A stretch of 64,000 nt of DNA, from contig CAIRYQ010000117.1 in NCBI GenBank assembly GCA_903882875.1, positions 1-64,000 on the forward strand, read 5' to 3'. This stretch comes from an uncultured Spartobacteria bacterium. Lineage in GTDB: Bacteria > Verrucomicrobiota > Verrucomicrobiia > Chthoniobacterales > Chthoniobacteraceae. The notes under the pieces are model-generated. The model searched no databases. It was not told the origin of the DNA and worked only from the letters and a program-made list of their open reading frames with translations. Shown here piece after piece: positions 44,239 through 53,209 of this stretch. The position numbers were made by a program, and so were the translations under genes. Numbering within the stretch: the first letter of the stretch is position 1; each line of letters begins with the position of its first letter.

Positions 44239-45317
44239 CAGGCGGTGGCGCGGAAAGGTTTGAGAAGTCCGTTCCCGTCGCTCTTCGGCGGCCTCGGCGG
44301 GTCGGCGCGTCTGCCTGCGGGCCTGCTTCTTTCCCTCGCGGGAGGGGAAGGCGCGGCCTCCGTGCCTGTCCTCGCCCTCACCGGGATCGCGCGCGGGATC
44401 GCCGCCGGCTCCGAAGCGTCGTCGCTTTCCATGGGTTCCGGCTGCATGAAGGTCACGGGAATGTTCCGCACCGGAATCAGATTGATCGTCGCGATTTCCT
44501 GCCCGATCAGCGCCGCCTCATTCCGCACCGCGCCGAGCCGGTCCATCTGCCCCGCGATGTCGTCAAGGCCAAATGTGATCTGCGCGCGCTTCTGATCCGT
44601 CGCGACGATGAAACAGCCCTTCGAGACATCCACCGTCGTCACCTTCACCGAACCCGCTTCGCGCGTGCGCTTCAGAAGATCGAGCGCCGCGAGCACCTCG
44701 GCCTTGTGGATTTTTTTGCCGGGCTCGAGATCCTCCGTCTGCACGCCCGCGATCACCGGCAGCGATTTCACCTCGTTCAAAATCACGCGCGGCTGGAAAA
44801 CGACGCCGTTCGCATCGAGCAGATGCGTCGGTTTCGGCGCGGCGGATTTTTCACCCGGCGCGGCGGCGAGCCACGCCGTCGGCTTGCGCTCCTTCACCGT
44901 GATCTCGATCCGGTTCGGCAGGTAGCGCGCCACCTCCACGCTCTCGACCTGCGGCAGCGTGAGCAGCGCATCACGAATCGGCCCGGTCTTGTAGGAATAG
45001 ATGTTCGCACCCGGCTTGATCTTCGCCACCGCGCGCACCTGGTCGCGCGTGAGCGTGCCGTCCGTCGCAAACGTGATGTCCGCCAGTGCGTAGTCGGGGT
45101 TCTGCCAGAAGAATTTTTTCCAGCCCACCGTCGAGCCGTAGCCGATGCCGCCGAGCAGCGCCAGCAGCACGCACACTTTCACGAGCCGCCATGTCCAGCG
45201 GCAGAACGCGAGCCACGTTTCGTTCGTCCCTCGTTTCACCACTCCATGTACGAAATACTTTTTCCGGCGGTCGCGGTCGGAGGTCAGGCGCTGGTTGCTG
45301 GGATGTTTGCGTTTCAT
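44238..45317 (-). CDS. ftsQ: Cell division protein FtsQ
   Basis: Product of 359 residues from the ATG at 45317, which overlaps the ddl stop (ATGA). A basic cytoplasmic segment (1-42) is followed by one membrane helix (about 43-64) and a POTRA domain (about 76-145, LADITFATDGTL through NRIEITVKERKPTAWL), then the beta domain. FtsQ links FtsL/FtsB to the rest of the divisome. The C-terminal extension (about 300-359) is long, Pro/Arg-rich and probably disordered. Identification rests on domain order and position between ddl and ftsA. Confidence 0.9.
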   Translation of the reverse strand: MKRKHPSNQRLTSDRDRRKKYFVHGVVKRGTNETWLAFCRWTWRLVKVCVLLALLGGIGYGSTVGWKKFFWQNPDYALADITFATDGTLTRDQVRAVAKIKPGANIYSYKTGPIRDALLTLPQVESVEVARYLPNRIEITVKERKPTAWLAAAPGEKSAAPKPTHLLDANGVVFQPRVILNEVKSLPVIAGVQTEDLEPGKKIHKAEVLAALDLLKRTREAGSVKVTTVDVSKGCFIVATDQKRAQITFGLDDIAGQMDRLGAVRNEAALIGQEIATINLIPVRNIPVTFMQPEPMESDDASEPAAIPRAIPVRARTGTEAAPSPPARERSRPAGRRADPPRPPKSDGNGLLKPFRATA

Positions 45318-46264
45318 GGGCTGGCGTGGCGGACTGCGAGCGAGAGTTCGATGATGCGGCGGCAAAGTTCGGCGTAGCTGATCCCCGCGGCGGCGGCGGC
45401 CTCGGGGAGGAGCGACACCGGGGTCATGCCGGGGATGGTGTTCACCTCGAGCACAAATGGCAGGCCTGCGTCGGTGAGGAGAATGTCCACCCTCGAATAA
45501 ATTTCAAGATCGAGCGCGCGATGCGCCGCGAGCGCCGTGTCCTGCACGAGTTTCGTCGTCGCGGCATCGAGCGGCGCAGGACAGAAATGATCCGCACCCG
45601 CCGCGTTCGGGTTCAGGAAGGGATACTTATTGTCGAAATTGTAGAAGTCCTTCTTCGCGCGGATCTCGATCACCGGCAGCGCGAGATCGCCGACGATGCC
45701 GACCGTCAGCTCGCGGCCCGCGATGAATTCCTCGACGAGCAGTTCGCCGCCAAATTTCCACGCCTGCGCGAGCGAAGATGCGAGTTCGTCCGGCGACTTC
45801 ACGATGTACACACCCACGCTGCTGCCTTCCTTCGGCGCCTTGATCACGAGCGGCAACGGCAGAGTTGGCACGGCACCGCCGCGGATGATTTCCGATTTGG
45901 CCGTCGGCACGCCGCACTCCACGAAGCGCCGCTTCGATGCGATCTTGTCAATCGCCAGCTCCGATCCGCGCACACCCTCGCCCGTGTACGGAACGCCGCG
46001 CGCCTCGAGGGCACGCTGGATCTGCCCGTCCTCACCATATGTTCCATGCACGACATTGAACGCGACGCGCGTGCCCGCCGGCACTGCAAAATCCGCACCC
46101 GTGACATCCACCGGCGTGACAACCGCCCCGATCGAACGCAGCGCATCCACGACGCCCTCGCCGGATTTCAGCGAGACTTTGCGTTCGGAGCCAGGCCCGC
46201 CCATGAGGACGGCGACGGGAATGTTGGTGAGATCAAATGGCATGGAATTGGTGTGCGTTTTCAT
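45314..46264 (-). CDS. ddl: D-alanine--D-alanine ligase
   Basis: Product of 316 residues of the ATP-grasp family that makes the D-Ala-D-Ala dipeptide for peptidoglycan. Visible blocks: VLMGGPGSERKVSLKSGEGV (near 20-40), the ATP-binding VIKAPKEGSSVGVYIV (near 140-155), EEFIAGRELTVGI and the Mg-binding VLEVNTIPGMTPVSLLP (near 270-285). A second ATG eight codons in is an alternative start. It is 53 bases downstream of the murC-murB fusion and overlaps ftsQ. Confidence 0.95.
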   Translation of the reverse strand: MKTHTNSMPFDLTNIPVAVLMGGPGSERKVSLKSGEGVVDALRSIGAVVTPVDVTGADFAVPAGTRVAFNVVHGTYGEDGQIQRALEARGVPYTGEGVRGSELAIDKIASKRRFVECGVPTAKSEIIRGGAVPTLPLPLVIKAPKEGSSVGVYIVKSPDELASSLAQAWKFGGELLVEEFIAGRELTVGIVGDLALPVIEIRAKKDFYNFDNKYPFLNPNAAGADHFCPAPLDAATTKLVQDTALAAHRALDLEIYSRVDILLTDAGLPFVLEVNTIPGMTPVSLLPEAAAAAGISYAELCRRIIELSLAVRHASP

Positions 46265-46317
46265 CGCAAAGGATACGCGGCGGGCGTGCGCATTCTTTCG
46301 GGGCGATGGAAAAAGTT

Positions 46318-48618
46318 TCAGACATAAACGGGCTCCTCCTGTCCAACGATCTGCACCTCCGTGTGCAATTCGATTTTTCGCGCGGCGCGCGCGCTCTCCT
46401 GAATTTGTGCGATGAGCGCGAGCACGTCGCCCGCGGTCGCACCGCCCTCGTTCACGATGAAGTTCCCGTGAATCTCCGACACACGCGCACCGCCGACTCG
46501 TGCGCCCTTGAGTCCCAGTTCATCAATGAGCTTCCCCGCCGGCACTGTCTCCGGATTTTTGAAAATGCAGCCCGCGCTCGATTCCTTCGGCTGGCTCGTG
46601 CGTCGCTTTTGCTGGCTCGCGTCGAGCCGAGCCGCGATGTCCGCCGCCGCCGCGGGTTCGCCGCGGAAGGTCGCGCTCACCGCGTAATTTTTCGCAAGCG
46701 TCGGCACATCGCGGTAATGCACTTCGAGATCGCCCGGAGTGCGCGTGTGGAATTCGCCGTTCGCATCCACGAAACGCACGCTCACGACCTGCCGGAAAGT
46801 CTCGCCGCCCATCGCGCCCGCATTCATCCGCAGCGCGCCGCCGACATTTCCAGGGATGCCCTCGAACCACTCGAAACCGCCGATGCCCGCGTCGCGCGCG
46901 GCGATCGCCAGCTCGCGCTGCCTCACGCCGACGCCCGCGCTGATGTGCGCGCCGTGGACTTCGAGCCGCTTGAATTCGCCGCGCGAAAGCCGCACGACCA
47001 TGCCGCGGATGCCGCCATCGCGCACAAGCAGATTCGAGCCACGGCCCATCACGAAAATTGGAATTTTCCGCTCCGTCGCAAAACGCACGAGCCGCGCGAA
47101 ACCTTCCTCCGTCTCCGGCTCCGCCCAAATCTGTGCGGGCCCGCCGACTCGCATCGTCGTGTGCTTCGCGAGCGGTTCGTAGAGCCGTGCGATGCCGGGG
47201 CCCATCACGTTCAGGATGCCATCGAGCACCGCCGCGTCGCGCGCGAGCACGCTGCCCTGCTCGTGAATGTCGCCCGCTCCGAGAGAGAGAATGAGATCGC
47301 CCGGCTCCAACATGCGGCCGATGTCGAACGCGATTTTCCTCCGCTCCGGCTGGAAGCTCACTCCCTCCTGCGCAGTGTGCTCCGCGATTGCGTCCGCAAT
47401 CGTCTGCCCGGTCACGCCGGGGATCGGCGTCTCGCTCGCGGGATAAATGTCCGCCAGCACGAGCACGTCCGTGTCCTCGAATGCGCGGCCAAATTCATCG
47501 CGCAGCGCCTGCGTGCGCGTGTAGCGGTGCGGCTGGAACATCGTGAGCACGCGCTTGCGTCCCGTGCCGCGCGCGGTCGCGAGCGTCGCGCGGATTTCGC
47601 TCGGGTGATGCCCGTAGTCGTCCACGATCATGAACCGCTCCGAACGGTGCTTGATCTCAAATCGCCGCCGCGCGCCGCGGAACGATTCGAGCGCCTCCGC
47701 AATTTTCGAAAAGGGCACGCCAAGCTCCGTCGCCAGCGCGATCACGCTCGTCGCATTGCTCACGTTGTGACGGCCGGGAACATTCAGCGTGACCGCGCCG
47801 AGCGGCTCGCCGCGCCGTGTGACGACGAAGTGCGTCTGGAAATCCTTTGGATGCACATCCTCGAACCGGTAATCCGCACCCGCAGACCCGCCGTACGAAA
47901 TTGCCCTCGGATGCTCGGCGCAGATTCGCGCGGCGTGCTTGTCGTCCGCGCAGTAAAAAACGCCGCCGGTCGTCTGCCGCAGCAGTTGCGCGAACGTGCG
48001 CTCGATGTGCGCGAGGTCCGCGTAAAAATCCAGGTGCTCCTCCTCGATGTTCAAAATGATCGAGTGCTCCGGGTGGTAGTTCACGATCGTCCCGTCGCTC
48101 TCGTCCGCCTCCGCGATGAACCATTCGCCCGCCGCATCCCACAGCGCATTCACGCCGAGGATCGGAATCTCCGCGCCGACGTAGTGCGACGGATGCAGCC
48201 CGGCCTCGCGCAGCACGTGCGCGCCCATCGAGCTCGTCGTCGTCTTGCCGTGCATCCCGGCGACGACGATTCCTTTTTTCTGCCGCATGATCGCCGCAAG
48301 CGCATCCGCACGGCGAACGATTGGCAGCCCGAGCTTTGTCGCGCACTCGTAGTCGGGGTGCAGCGGTTTGATCGCCGAGGAAAAAATCACCAGCTCGGAA
48401 TCGCGGACTTTTTCGGGATTTGCGGGCGAGGAAAAATCGAGACCGAGAGTCTGCAAACGATCCGTCTCGACAGTCCTCGCCTTGTCACTGCCGCTCACGC
48501 GATGCCCGAGAGCAAGGCACAGACCCGCGATCCCGCTCATGCCGGAGCCGGCGACGCCGATCAAATGGACTCGGCGTCCGCCTCCGGTGAGGAATTTCGC
48601 GAGCTGTGCGCCGTCCAT
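46318..48618 (-). CDS. murC-murB: Fused MurC-MurB: UDP-MurNAc--L-Ala ligase and UDP-enolpyruvyl-GlcNAc reductase
   Basis: Product of 766 residues. Residues 1 to about 455 are MurC, with GVAGSGMSG (21-29), the ATP loop GMHGKTTTSS (121-130) and DDYGHHPSEI (near 333). Residues about 470-766 are MurB, with the FAD-binding GRGSNLLVRDGGIRG (525-539), GIPGNVGGALRMNAGAMGGE (587-606) and SAGCIFKNP (681-689), where Cys stands at the proton-donor position held by Ser in many MurBs. No stop or frameshift separates the halves, so one chain should catalyse both the reduction that yields UDP-MurNAc and the following L-Ala addition. It starts one base after the small membrane protein's stop. Confidence 0.96.
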   Translation of the reverse strand: MDGAQLAKFLTGGGRRVHLIGVAGSGMSGIAGLCLALGHRVSGSDKARTVETDRLQTLGLDFSSPANPEKVRDSELVIFSSAIKPLHPDYECATKLGLPIVRRADALAAIMRQKKGIVVAGMHGKTTTSSMGAHVLREAGLHPSHYVGAEIPILGVNALWDAAGEWFIAEADESDGTIVNYHPEHSIILNIEEEHLDFYADLAHIERTFAQLLRQTTGGVFYCADDKHAARICAEHPRAISYGGSAGADYRFEDVHPKDFQTHFVVTRRGEPLGAVTLNVPGRHNVSNATSVIALATELGVPFSKIAEALESFRGARRRFEIKHRSERFMIVDDYGHHPSEIRATLATARGTGRKRVLTMFQPHRYTRTQALRDEFGRAFEDTDVLVLADIYPASETPIPGVTGQTIADAIAEHTAQEGVSFQPERRKIAFDIGRMLEPGDLILSLGAGDIHEQGSVLARDAAVLDGILNVMGPGIARLYEPLAKHTTMRVGGPAQIWAEPETEEGFARLVRFATERKIPIFVMGRGSNLLVRDGGIRGMVVRLSRGEFKRLEVHGAHISAGVGVRQRELAIAARDAGIGGFEWFEGIPGNVGGALRMNAGAMGGETFRQVVSVRFVDANGEFHTRTPGDLEVHYRDVPTLAKNYAVSATFRGEPAAAADIAARLDASQQKRRTSQPKESSAGCIFKNPETVPAGKLIDELGLKGARVGGARVSEIHGNFIVNEGGATAGDVLALIAQIQESARAARKIELHTEVQIVGQEEPVYV

Positions 48619-48619
48619 G

Positions 48620-48817
48620 CTAGCGGCCCTGGCCTCCTCTGCTGCGCGATGCGCGCAAGGTGAAAAATATGACCGCCGCGAAGACGACGAAGACCCAGTT
48701 CCAGACGTGTTCGGCGGTGGTCTCGCGGATTCTCAGTTCGAGAAAATCCGCGCGGAGCGAGTGCGCCGTCGCGAGGACGAGCGCGAGCGTGAATGCGATT
48801 CGGTGGGATGGTTTCAT
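48620..48817 (-). CDS. Small membrane protein inside the dcw cluster
   Basis: Product of 65 residues with an N-terminal signal-like hydrophobic stretch (IAFTLALVLATAHSLRA, 7-23) and a second membrane segment (WNWVFVVFAAVIFFTLRA, about 39-56) followed by a basic tail. The family is unknown to me. It starts eight bases after murG and its stop lies one base before the murC-murB start, so it is very likely translated as part of the operon. A division- or wall-related helper is the obvious guess from context only. Confidence 0.7.
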   Translation of the reverse strand: MKPSHRIAFTLALVLATAHSLRADFLELRIRETTAEHVWNWVFVVFAAVIFFTLRASRSRGGQGR

Positions 48818-48825
48818 CGGTTGGA

Positions 48826-49920
48826 TTACGGGTTGGGTTTGCAGGAATTCAGCACGACATCGGCGACACGTTCCGCCGCAGCGTCCGGCGCGAGCGCTCG
48901 GCTCTTGCGCGACATCTCGGCGAGGCGCGCGGGATCCGCGATCAGCGCGGAGATTTTTTCCGCGAGCGCGTCCGGCGTCGCGGCGGATTCCTTCATCAAC
49001 ACACCAGCTCCCGCGTTTTCAAAAATCTTCGCGTTTGCCGTCTGATGATCGTCCGCGGCGAACGGATACGGGATCAGGATCGAGGGCAGGCCGAAATGCG
49101 AAAGCTCCGCGAGGCTCGCCGCACCGCTGCGCGCGATGGCGAGATCCGCGGCGCCGTAAGCCTCCTCCATTTTGTGATGAAACGCCGCGACCGCCGCGGG
49201 CACACCCTCGCGTTGGTAAGCGTCATGCATCCGCTGCTCGTCCTGCGCGCCGGCGAGATGGATCACCTGCCACGAGCACGATTTCAATTTCGCCGCAGCG
49301 CCGCCGACTGCGAAATTAATCCCGCTCGCGCCCTGGCTGCCGCCCATCACGAGCAGCGTCGTGCGTCCGGGCTTCAGACCGAACGCCGCGAGCGCCGCGG
49401 TCTTGTCCACTGCGCCCGTGAGCGCGGAGCGGAGCGGCGTACCGGTCACTTCGCACTTCGCCTTTGGAAAATGGCTCGCGCACTCCGCAAAGCCGAGGAG
49501 CACCTTCGTGACGTAGCGTGCATTGAGCCGGTTCGCACGGCCGGGGATCGCGTTCGACTCATGCACGAAGGCCGGGATTTTTCGCGAGCGTCCCGCGAGG
49601 ATCGGCGCAGTGGATGTGAAGCCGCCCATGCCGAGCACCGCCGCCGGCTGCCACTCGCGGAAGAGCGCCTTGCACCGCCGCAGCCCTTTCCAAAAGCGGA
49701 ACGCAAAGCCGAAGATCGCCGGCGAAAAAAGTCTCGGCATGCCGATGCCCGCGAGCTTCTCGATGCGGAATTCCTTCCGGCCCTGCGTGGCCGTCGCGTC
49801 AATTTCCTTTTCCGAAATCAGCAGCATTACCTCGTGTCCGCGCGCGAGCAGGATTTCCCCGACCGCGAGGCCGGGGAAAAGATGGCCGCCTGTGCCTCCT
49901 GCTGCGATGACGAATCTCAT
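48826..49920 (-). CDS. murG: MurG, UDP-GlcNAc transferase to lipid I
   Basis: Product of 364 residues from the ATG at 49920, directly followed by the N-terminal FVIAAGGTGGHLFPGLA glycine loop of the GT28 fold. HESNAIPGRANR (near 117-128) and VMGGSQGASGIN (near 183-194) are conserved. The C-terminal nucleotide-sugar site has IARSGAASLAEL (near 265-276) and LIPYPFAADDHQTANA. It makes lipid II on the inner face of the membrane. A longer open frame upstream lacks family sequence. The start overlaps the stop of a possible 53-residue ORF. Confidence 0.96.
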   Translation of the reverse strand: MRFVIAAGGTGGHLFPGLAVGEILLARGHEVMLLISEKEIDATATQGRKEFRIEKLAGIGMPRLFSPAIFGFAFRFWKGLRRCKALFREWQPAAVLGMGGFTSTAPILAGRSRKIPAFVHESNAIPGRANRLNARYVTKVLLGFAECASHFPKAKCEVTGTPLRSALTGAVDKTAALAAFGLKPGRTTLLVMGGSQGASGINFAVGGAAAKLKSCSWQVIHLAGAQDEQRMHDAYQREGVPAAVAAFHHKMEEAYGAADLAIARSGAASLAELSHFGLPSILIPYPFAADDHQTANAKIFENAGAGVLMKESAATPDALAEKISALIADPARLAEMSRKSRALAPDAAAERVADVVLNSCKPNP

Positions 49921-50078
49921 GCGGCGCGCGAAGGGCGGAGCGGTGAACTGACGGTGATCACATTCGCAACGGGGCTGCGAAAAGGCACGCCTCGCAGTCC
50001 GCCCGATGCGGGATCGCACCGCGGCGCGGAGTCATTCGCGGGCTGCGGTCTGTGCGTGCGACGGTCGTCCTTTTTCAT
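49917..50078 (-). CDS. Possible small ORF between ftsW and murG
   Basis: A 53-codon frame starts ATG at 50078, four bases after the ftsW stop, and ends in a TGA that overlaps the murG ATG (ATGA). The product is basic and Pro/Arg/Ser-rich (MKKDDRRTHRPQPAND) with no domain or membrane segment. The coupling geometry is the same as at the real junctions of this cluster, which is the only evidence for it. It may just be a leader that brings ribosomes to murG. Confidence 0.35.
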   Translation of the reverse strand: MKKDDRRTHRPQPANDSAPRCDPASGGLRGVPFRSPVANVITVSSPLRPSRAA

Positions 50079-50082
50079 GGAG

Positions 50083-51252
50083 CTAGATGCGGGGCGTTTT
50101 CCGGTGCTTGAGCTTGAGATTGAAGTTCACCCCTTCGGGATCGGGTTTTTCGCCAAAGCCGCGGCGGTAGATGCTCACGAGGATGCCGATGCTCGCGAGG
50201 CAGAACGCGAGGCTCGATCCGCCGTAGCTGATGAATGGCAGCGGCAGTCCCTTGTTCGGCAGCACCATCGTCACCACGCCGACATTCATCGCCGCCTGCA
50301 ACGCGATGAGCATCACGATGCCCACGCCGAGCAGCCGCCCGAAACGGTCGCTCGCGCGCATCGCGATCACCGTGCCGCTCACGAGCACGATGAGGAAGCA
50401 GAGCATGATCACGAGCGTGCAGACGAGGCCGAGTTCCTCGGCGGTCGCCGGCAGGATGAAGTCTGTGAATGAGAACGGCAGGTAGCCATGCTTCTCACGG
50501 CCATTGCCAAGCCCGAGCCCGGAGAGGCCGCCGGAACCAAATGCGATGAGGCCATGCGCCTGCTGATAGACTTCCTTCGCATACTTCGGATCACCCGGAT
50601 GCAGGAACGCCATAAGCCGGTCCAATCGCTGCGGCATGACGTAAATCGCGAGCGCGAGTGCGCCGACCACCATGCCCGCGCTAAGGACGAGATATGGCAT
50701 CCGCGCACCGGCGATGAACATGAGCACCATCGTCGTGCAGAGCAGGAGCGTCGAAGTGCCGAGATCCACCTCGGGGACGATAAGGGCGACGATGAACAGG
50801 ACGATGCCGAGCGGATACACGTAGCCGCGGAGGAACTCGCGCGGCTGCATCTTTTCCCGCGAGTACCACCACGCGAGCGTGACGGGCACCGCGAGCTTCG
50901 CGATTTCGGACGGCTGGAGCGTCATGCCACCAAAACCGAGCCAGCGCCGCGAACCGTTGATTTTTTTGCCGATGTGCGGAACGAGGCACAACGCGAGCAG
51001 CACCACTGCGATCGCGTAGAGGATCCACCACCGATCCTTCATCCAGCGGTAGTCGATCAGTGCCGCCGCCACGCACGCGCACGCACCGACGCACAGCCAC
51101 ATGAGCTGGCGCGAGAAGTAGTAGTTCGGATCGCCCTTGTTATCCTGCGCGTAGGCGCCCGTGCTCGTGAGCATCACGATCCCGATCGTCAGCAGCGCCG
51201 CGACGGCGAGGACGAGGAGGAAGACGTTGATTACGACGAATCGCTTTTGCAT
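50083..51252 (-). CDS. ftsW: FtsW, SEDS-family septal peptidoglycan polymerase
   Basis: Product of 389 residues with about ten membrane segments. SEDS family marks: INGSRRWLGFGGMTLQPSEIAKL (near 98-120), the acidic PEVDLGTSTLL block (near 160-170) with the catalytic-type Asp, and LPLPFISYGGSSL (near 342-354). The length and dcw position favour FtsW over RodA. It polymerises lipid II together with the class B penicillin-binding protein of the same cluster. It begins 15 bases after the LysM gene. Confidence 0.95.
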   Translation of the reverse strand: MQKRFVVINVFLLVLAVAALLTIGIVMLTSTGAYAQDNKGDPNYYFSRQLMWLCVGACACVAAALIDYRWMKDRWWILYAIAVVLLALCLVPHIGKKINGSRRWLGFGGMTLQPSEIAKLAVPVTLAWWYSREKMQPREFLRGYVYPLGIVLFIVALIVPEVDLGTSTLLLCTTMVLMFIAGARMPYLVLSAGMVVGALALAIYVMPQRLDRLMAFLHPGDPKYAKEVYQQAHGLIAFGSGGLSGLGLGNGREKHGYLPFSFTDFILPATAEELGLVCTLVIMLCFLIVLVSGTVIAMRASDRFGRLLGVGIVMLIALQAAMNVGVVTMVLPNKGLPLPFISYGGSSLAFCLASIGILVSIYRRGFGEKPDPEGVNFNLKLKHRKTPRI

Positions 51253-51267
51253 CGGGAAGGTTTTTGC

Positions 51268-51870
51268 TCAGCCGTTTTTCACAGGGATTTTCAGCGGCTG
51301 GCCGATCTGGATTTTCTTCGGATCCTTGATGTTGTTCAGCTTCAGCAGATCCTCGTACGAGCAGCCGTGGTCGCGCGCGATTTTCATCGCGGTTTCGTTT
51401 TTGCGGACGATGTAGATTTTCGGCGTCTTCTTGTCCGCAGGCGTCGGCGAGGTCTTCTGCGCGGCGGTCTGAGGGGGCTTGTCGGTCGGAGCAGGCGTGC
51501 CGGGGGCACTCGCGGGTTTGGGCGTGGGGTGCGGTGTAACGGCAGGGTTCGCAGCCACGATGGATGCCGCCGGTGCAGGAGCGGGTGCTTTCACCACCGG
51601 TGGTTTCGGAGGCGTGGTTTTTGGCGCAGACGTCTGCGTGGTGTTGCCCTGCGGCGAGTTTATCTTCCGGCTTTCCTTGATCCTCGCAAATGCAAACACG
51701 CCGACGACCGCGATGACGTGGAGCACAAGCACGATGATGAACGCGCCGGAGAGTCGTGTGCTGTCCGCGTCGTCATCGGCCGGCATCTGGGTCGTGGCCC
51801 GTGCGGCGGCGGCGTTGAACGTCCGGCTGCGGACGAAGAAACGGCGGAGTTTTTGCATTGGGTTTTTCAT
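51268..51870 (-). CDS. Membrane-anchored LysM protein in the dcw cluster
   Basis: Product of 200 residues from the ATG at 51870, which overlaps the murD stop (ATGA). A cytoplasmic segment of about 40 residues, one membrane helix (GAFIIVLVLHVIAVVGVFAFA, about 42-62) and a Pro/Ala/Thr-rich spacer (about 75-145) lead to a C-terminal LysM domain (YIVRKNETAMKIARDHG to IQIGQPLKIPV, about 150-197). LysM binds GlcNAc-containing glycans, so the protein probably spans the periplasm to touch peptidoglycan near the divisome. Such a gene is not part of the classical dcw set. Its position between murD and ftsW suggests a division role. Confidence 0.88.
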   Translation of the reverse strand: MKNPMQKLRRFFVRSRTFNAAAARATTQMPADDDADSTRLSGAFIIVLVLHVIAVVGVFAFARIKESRKINSPQGNTTQTSAPKTTPPKPPVVKAPAPAPAASIVAANPAVTPHPTPKPASAPGTPAPTDKPPQTAAQKTSPTPADKKTPKIYIVRKNETAMKIARDHGCSYEDLLKLNNIKDPKKIQIGQPLKIPVKNG

Positions 51871-53207
51871 GGCTGGGATTGCTTTGGAGTGAGTGACTGG
51901 ACGATCTGGCGAAACTGGTTTCCGCGGTCGGCGTAGTTGCGGAACATGTCGAACGACGACGTGCCGGGGCTGAAAAGGACGATGTCGCCGCTGCGCGCCT
52001 GCGAACGCGCGGTGTGCACTGCCTTCTCGAGCGAGCGTCCGGCATTCATGCACGGCACGCGCCGGGACCACAGGCGCTCGATGCGCTCCGCCATTTCGCC
52101 AAGCAGCACGGCGCAGCGGCATTTCTCCGCGACGAGATCGGTCACGCTGTCGAATTCAAAGCCCTTGTCCTTGCCGCCCGCGATGAGAACGACCTTGCGC
52201 GTCTCGCCGGCGAGTGCCTTCTCGAGGGAGTCGAGGTTGGTGGCCTTGCTGTCGTTCACAAAGTCCACGCCATCGAGCGTGCGGACGAGTTCGCAGCGGT
52301 GCGGCAGCGCGCGGTATTCGCAGAGCGGCGGGAGCATCTGCGCAAAGTCGAGCCCGCGCGTGAGGCCCACGGCGAGCGCGGCCATGAGGTTTTCGGCATT
52401 GTGCGAGCCGCGCAAAGTCGTGTCGCTCAACTTCAGCACGGGCTTGCCCTGAAAATGGATCACTGCATCGCGCAAATCGAAATCGCCGCCACGCTCATAC
52501 GCGCTGAACGTGATGCGCCGCGCCTTCAGCGGCGGGAGCTTGTCGAGCAGGTTCACGACAGCCCAGTCGTCCGCGGTCTGGTTTTCAAAGATGCGCGCCT
52601 TCGCGTCGAAATACGACTGGAGCGTCGGGTAGCGATCGAGGTGATCGGGCGCGAAGCCGAGCCACACCGCCACAGTCGGGCGGAACGTGCGGATCTCCTC
52701 AAGCTGGAAGCTGCTGACCTCGACGGTCATCACATCCATCGCGCGGCCCTCGCGGACTTTCGCGGAAAATGCGGGCCCGATGTTGCCGCACGCGACGGTC
52801 TTCACGCCGCAGCCGAGCAGCATCTTTTCGACAAGCTGCGTCGTCGTCGTCTTGCCATTCGTCCCCGTGATCGCGATGACCGGGCGCGCACAGAGCACGA
52901 AGGCAAGCTCGAGTTCGCCGACGATTGCGATGCCGCGTGAGAGGAAATTTTTCACCAGCGCCGTGGCCGGATCGATCCCAGGGCTGAGGATCGCGAGATC
53001 GTATTCGCCCATGTCGGAATCCGCCACAGCACCCGCAATCACGCTCGCGCCGTCCGTCTTCAATGCGCCGATTTTTTCGCGCAACGCCACAGGATCGCCG
53101 CTGTCGAGCACGGTCACGCGCGCGCCTTCCGCGAGCAGCAGGCGCGCGGCCGCCGCGCCGCTTTCGCCTGCGCCGAGGACTGCGATGTGCTGGCCTGTGA
53201 TCTTCAT
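51867..53207 (-). CDS. murD: UDP-MurNAc-L-Ala--D-Glu ligase
   Basis: Product of 446 residues from the ATG at 53207, where the typical start HIAVLGAGESGAAAARLL follows. The Mur ligase ATP loop is ITGTNGKTTTTQL (near 110-122); NLDSLEKAL and SPGTSSFDMFRNYADRG close the C-terminal domain. It adds D-glutamate to UDP-MurNAc-L-Ala. The upstream neighbour mraY ends two bases before its ATG and the downstream LysM gene overlaps it. Confidence 0.95.
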   Translation of the reverse strand: MKITGQHIAVLGAGESGAAAARLLLAEGARVTVLDSGDPVALREKIGALKTDGASVIAGAVADSDMGEYDLAILSPGIDPATALVKNFLSRGIAIVGELELAFVLCARPVIAITGTNGKTTTTQLVEKMLLGCGVKTVACGNIGPAFSAKVREGRAMDVMTVEVSSFQLEEIRTFRPTVAVWLGFAPDHLDRYPTLQSYFDAKARIFENQTADDWAVVNLLDKLPPLKARRITFSAYERGGDFDLRDAVIHFQGKPVLKLSDTTLRGSHNAENLMAALAVGLTRGLDFAQMLPPLCEYRALPHRCELVRTLDGVDFVNDSKATNLDSLEKALAGETRKVVLIAGGKDKGFEFDSVTDLVAEKCRCAVLLGEMAERIERLWSRRVPCMNAGRSLEKAVHTARSQARSGDIVLFSPGTSSFDMFRNYADRGNQFRQIVQSLTPKQSQP

Positions 53208-53209
53208 TT

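Noticed and set aside
46237-48663. 808-codon plus-strand frame opposite murC-murB
   Set aside because: Shadow of the Mur genes; no recognisable protein features.
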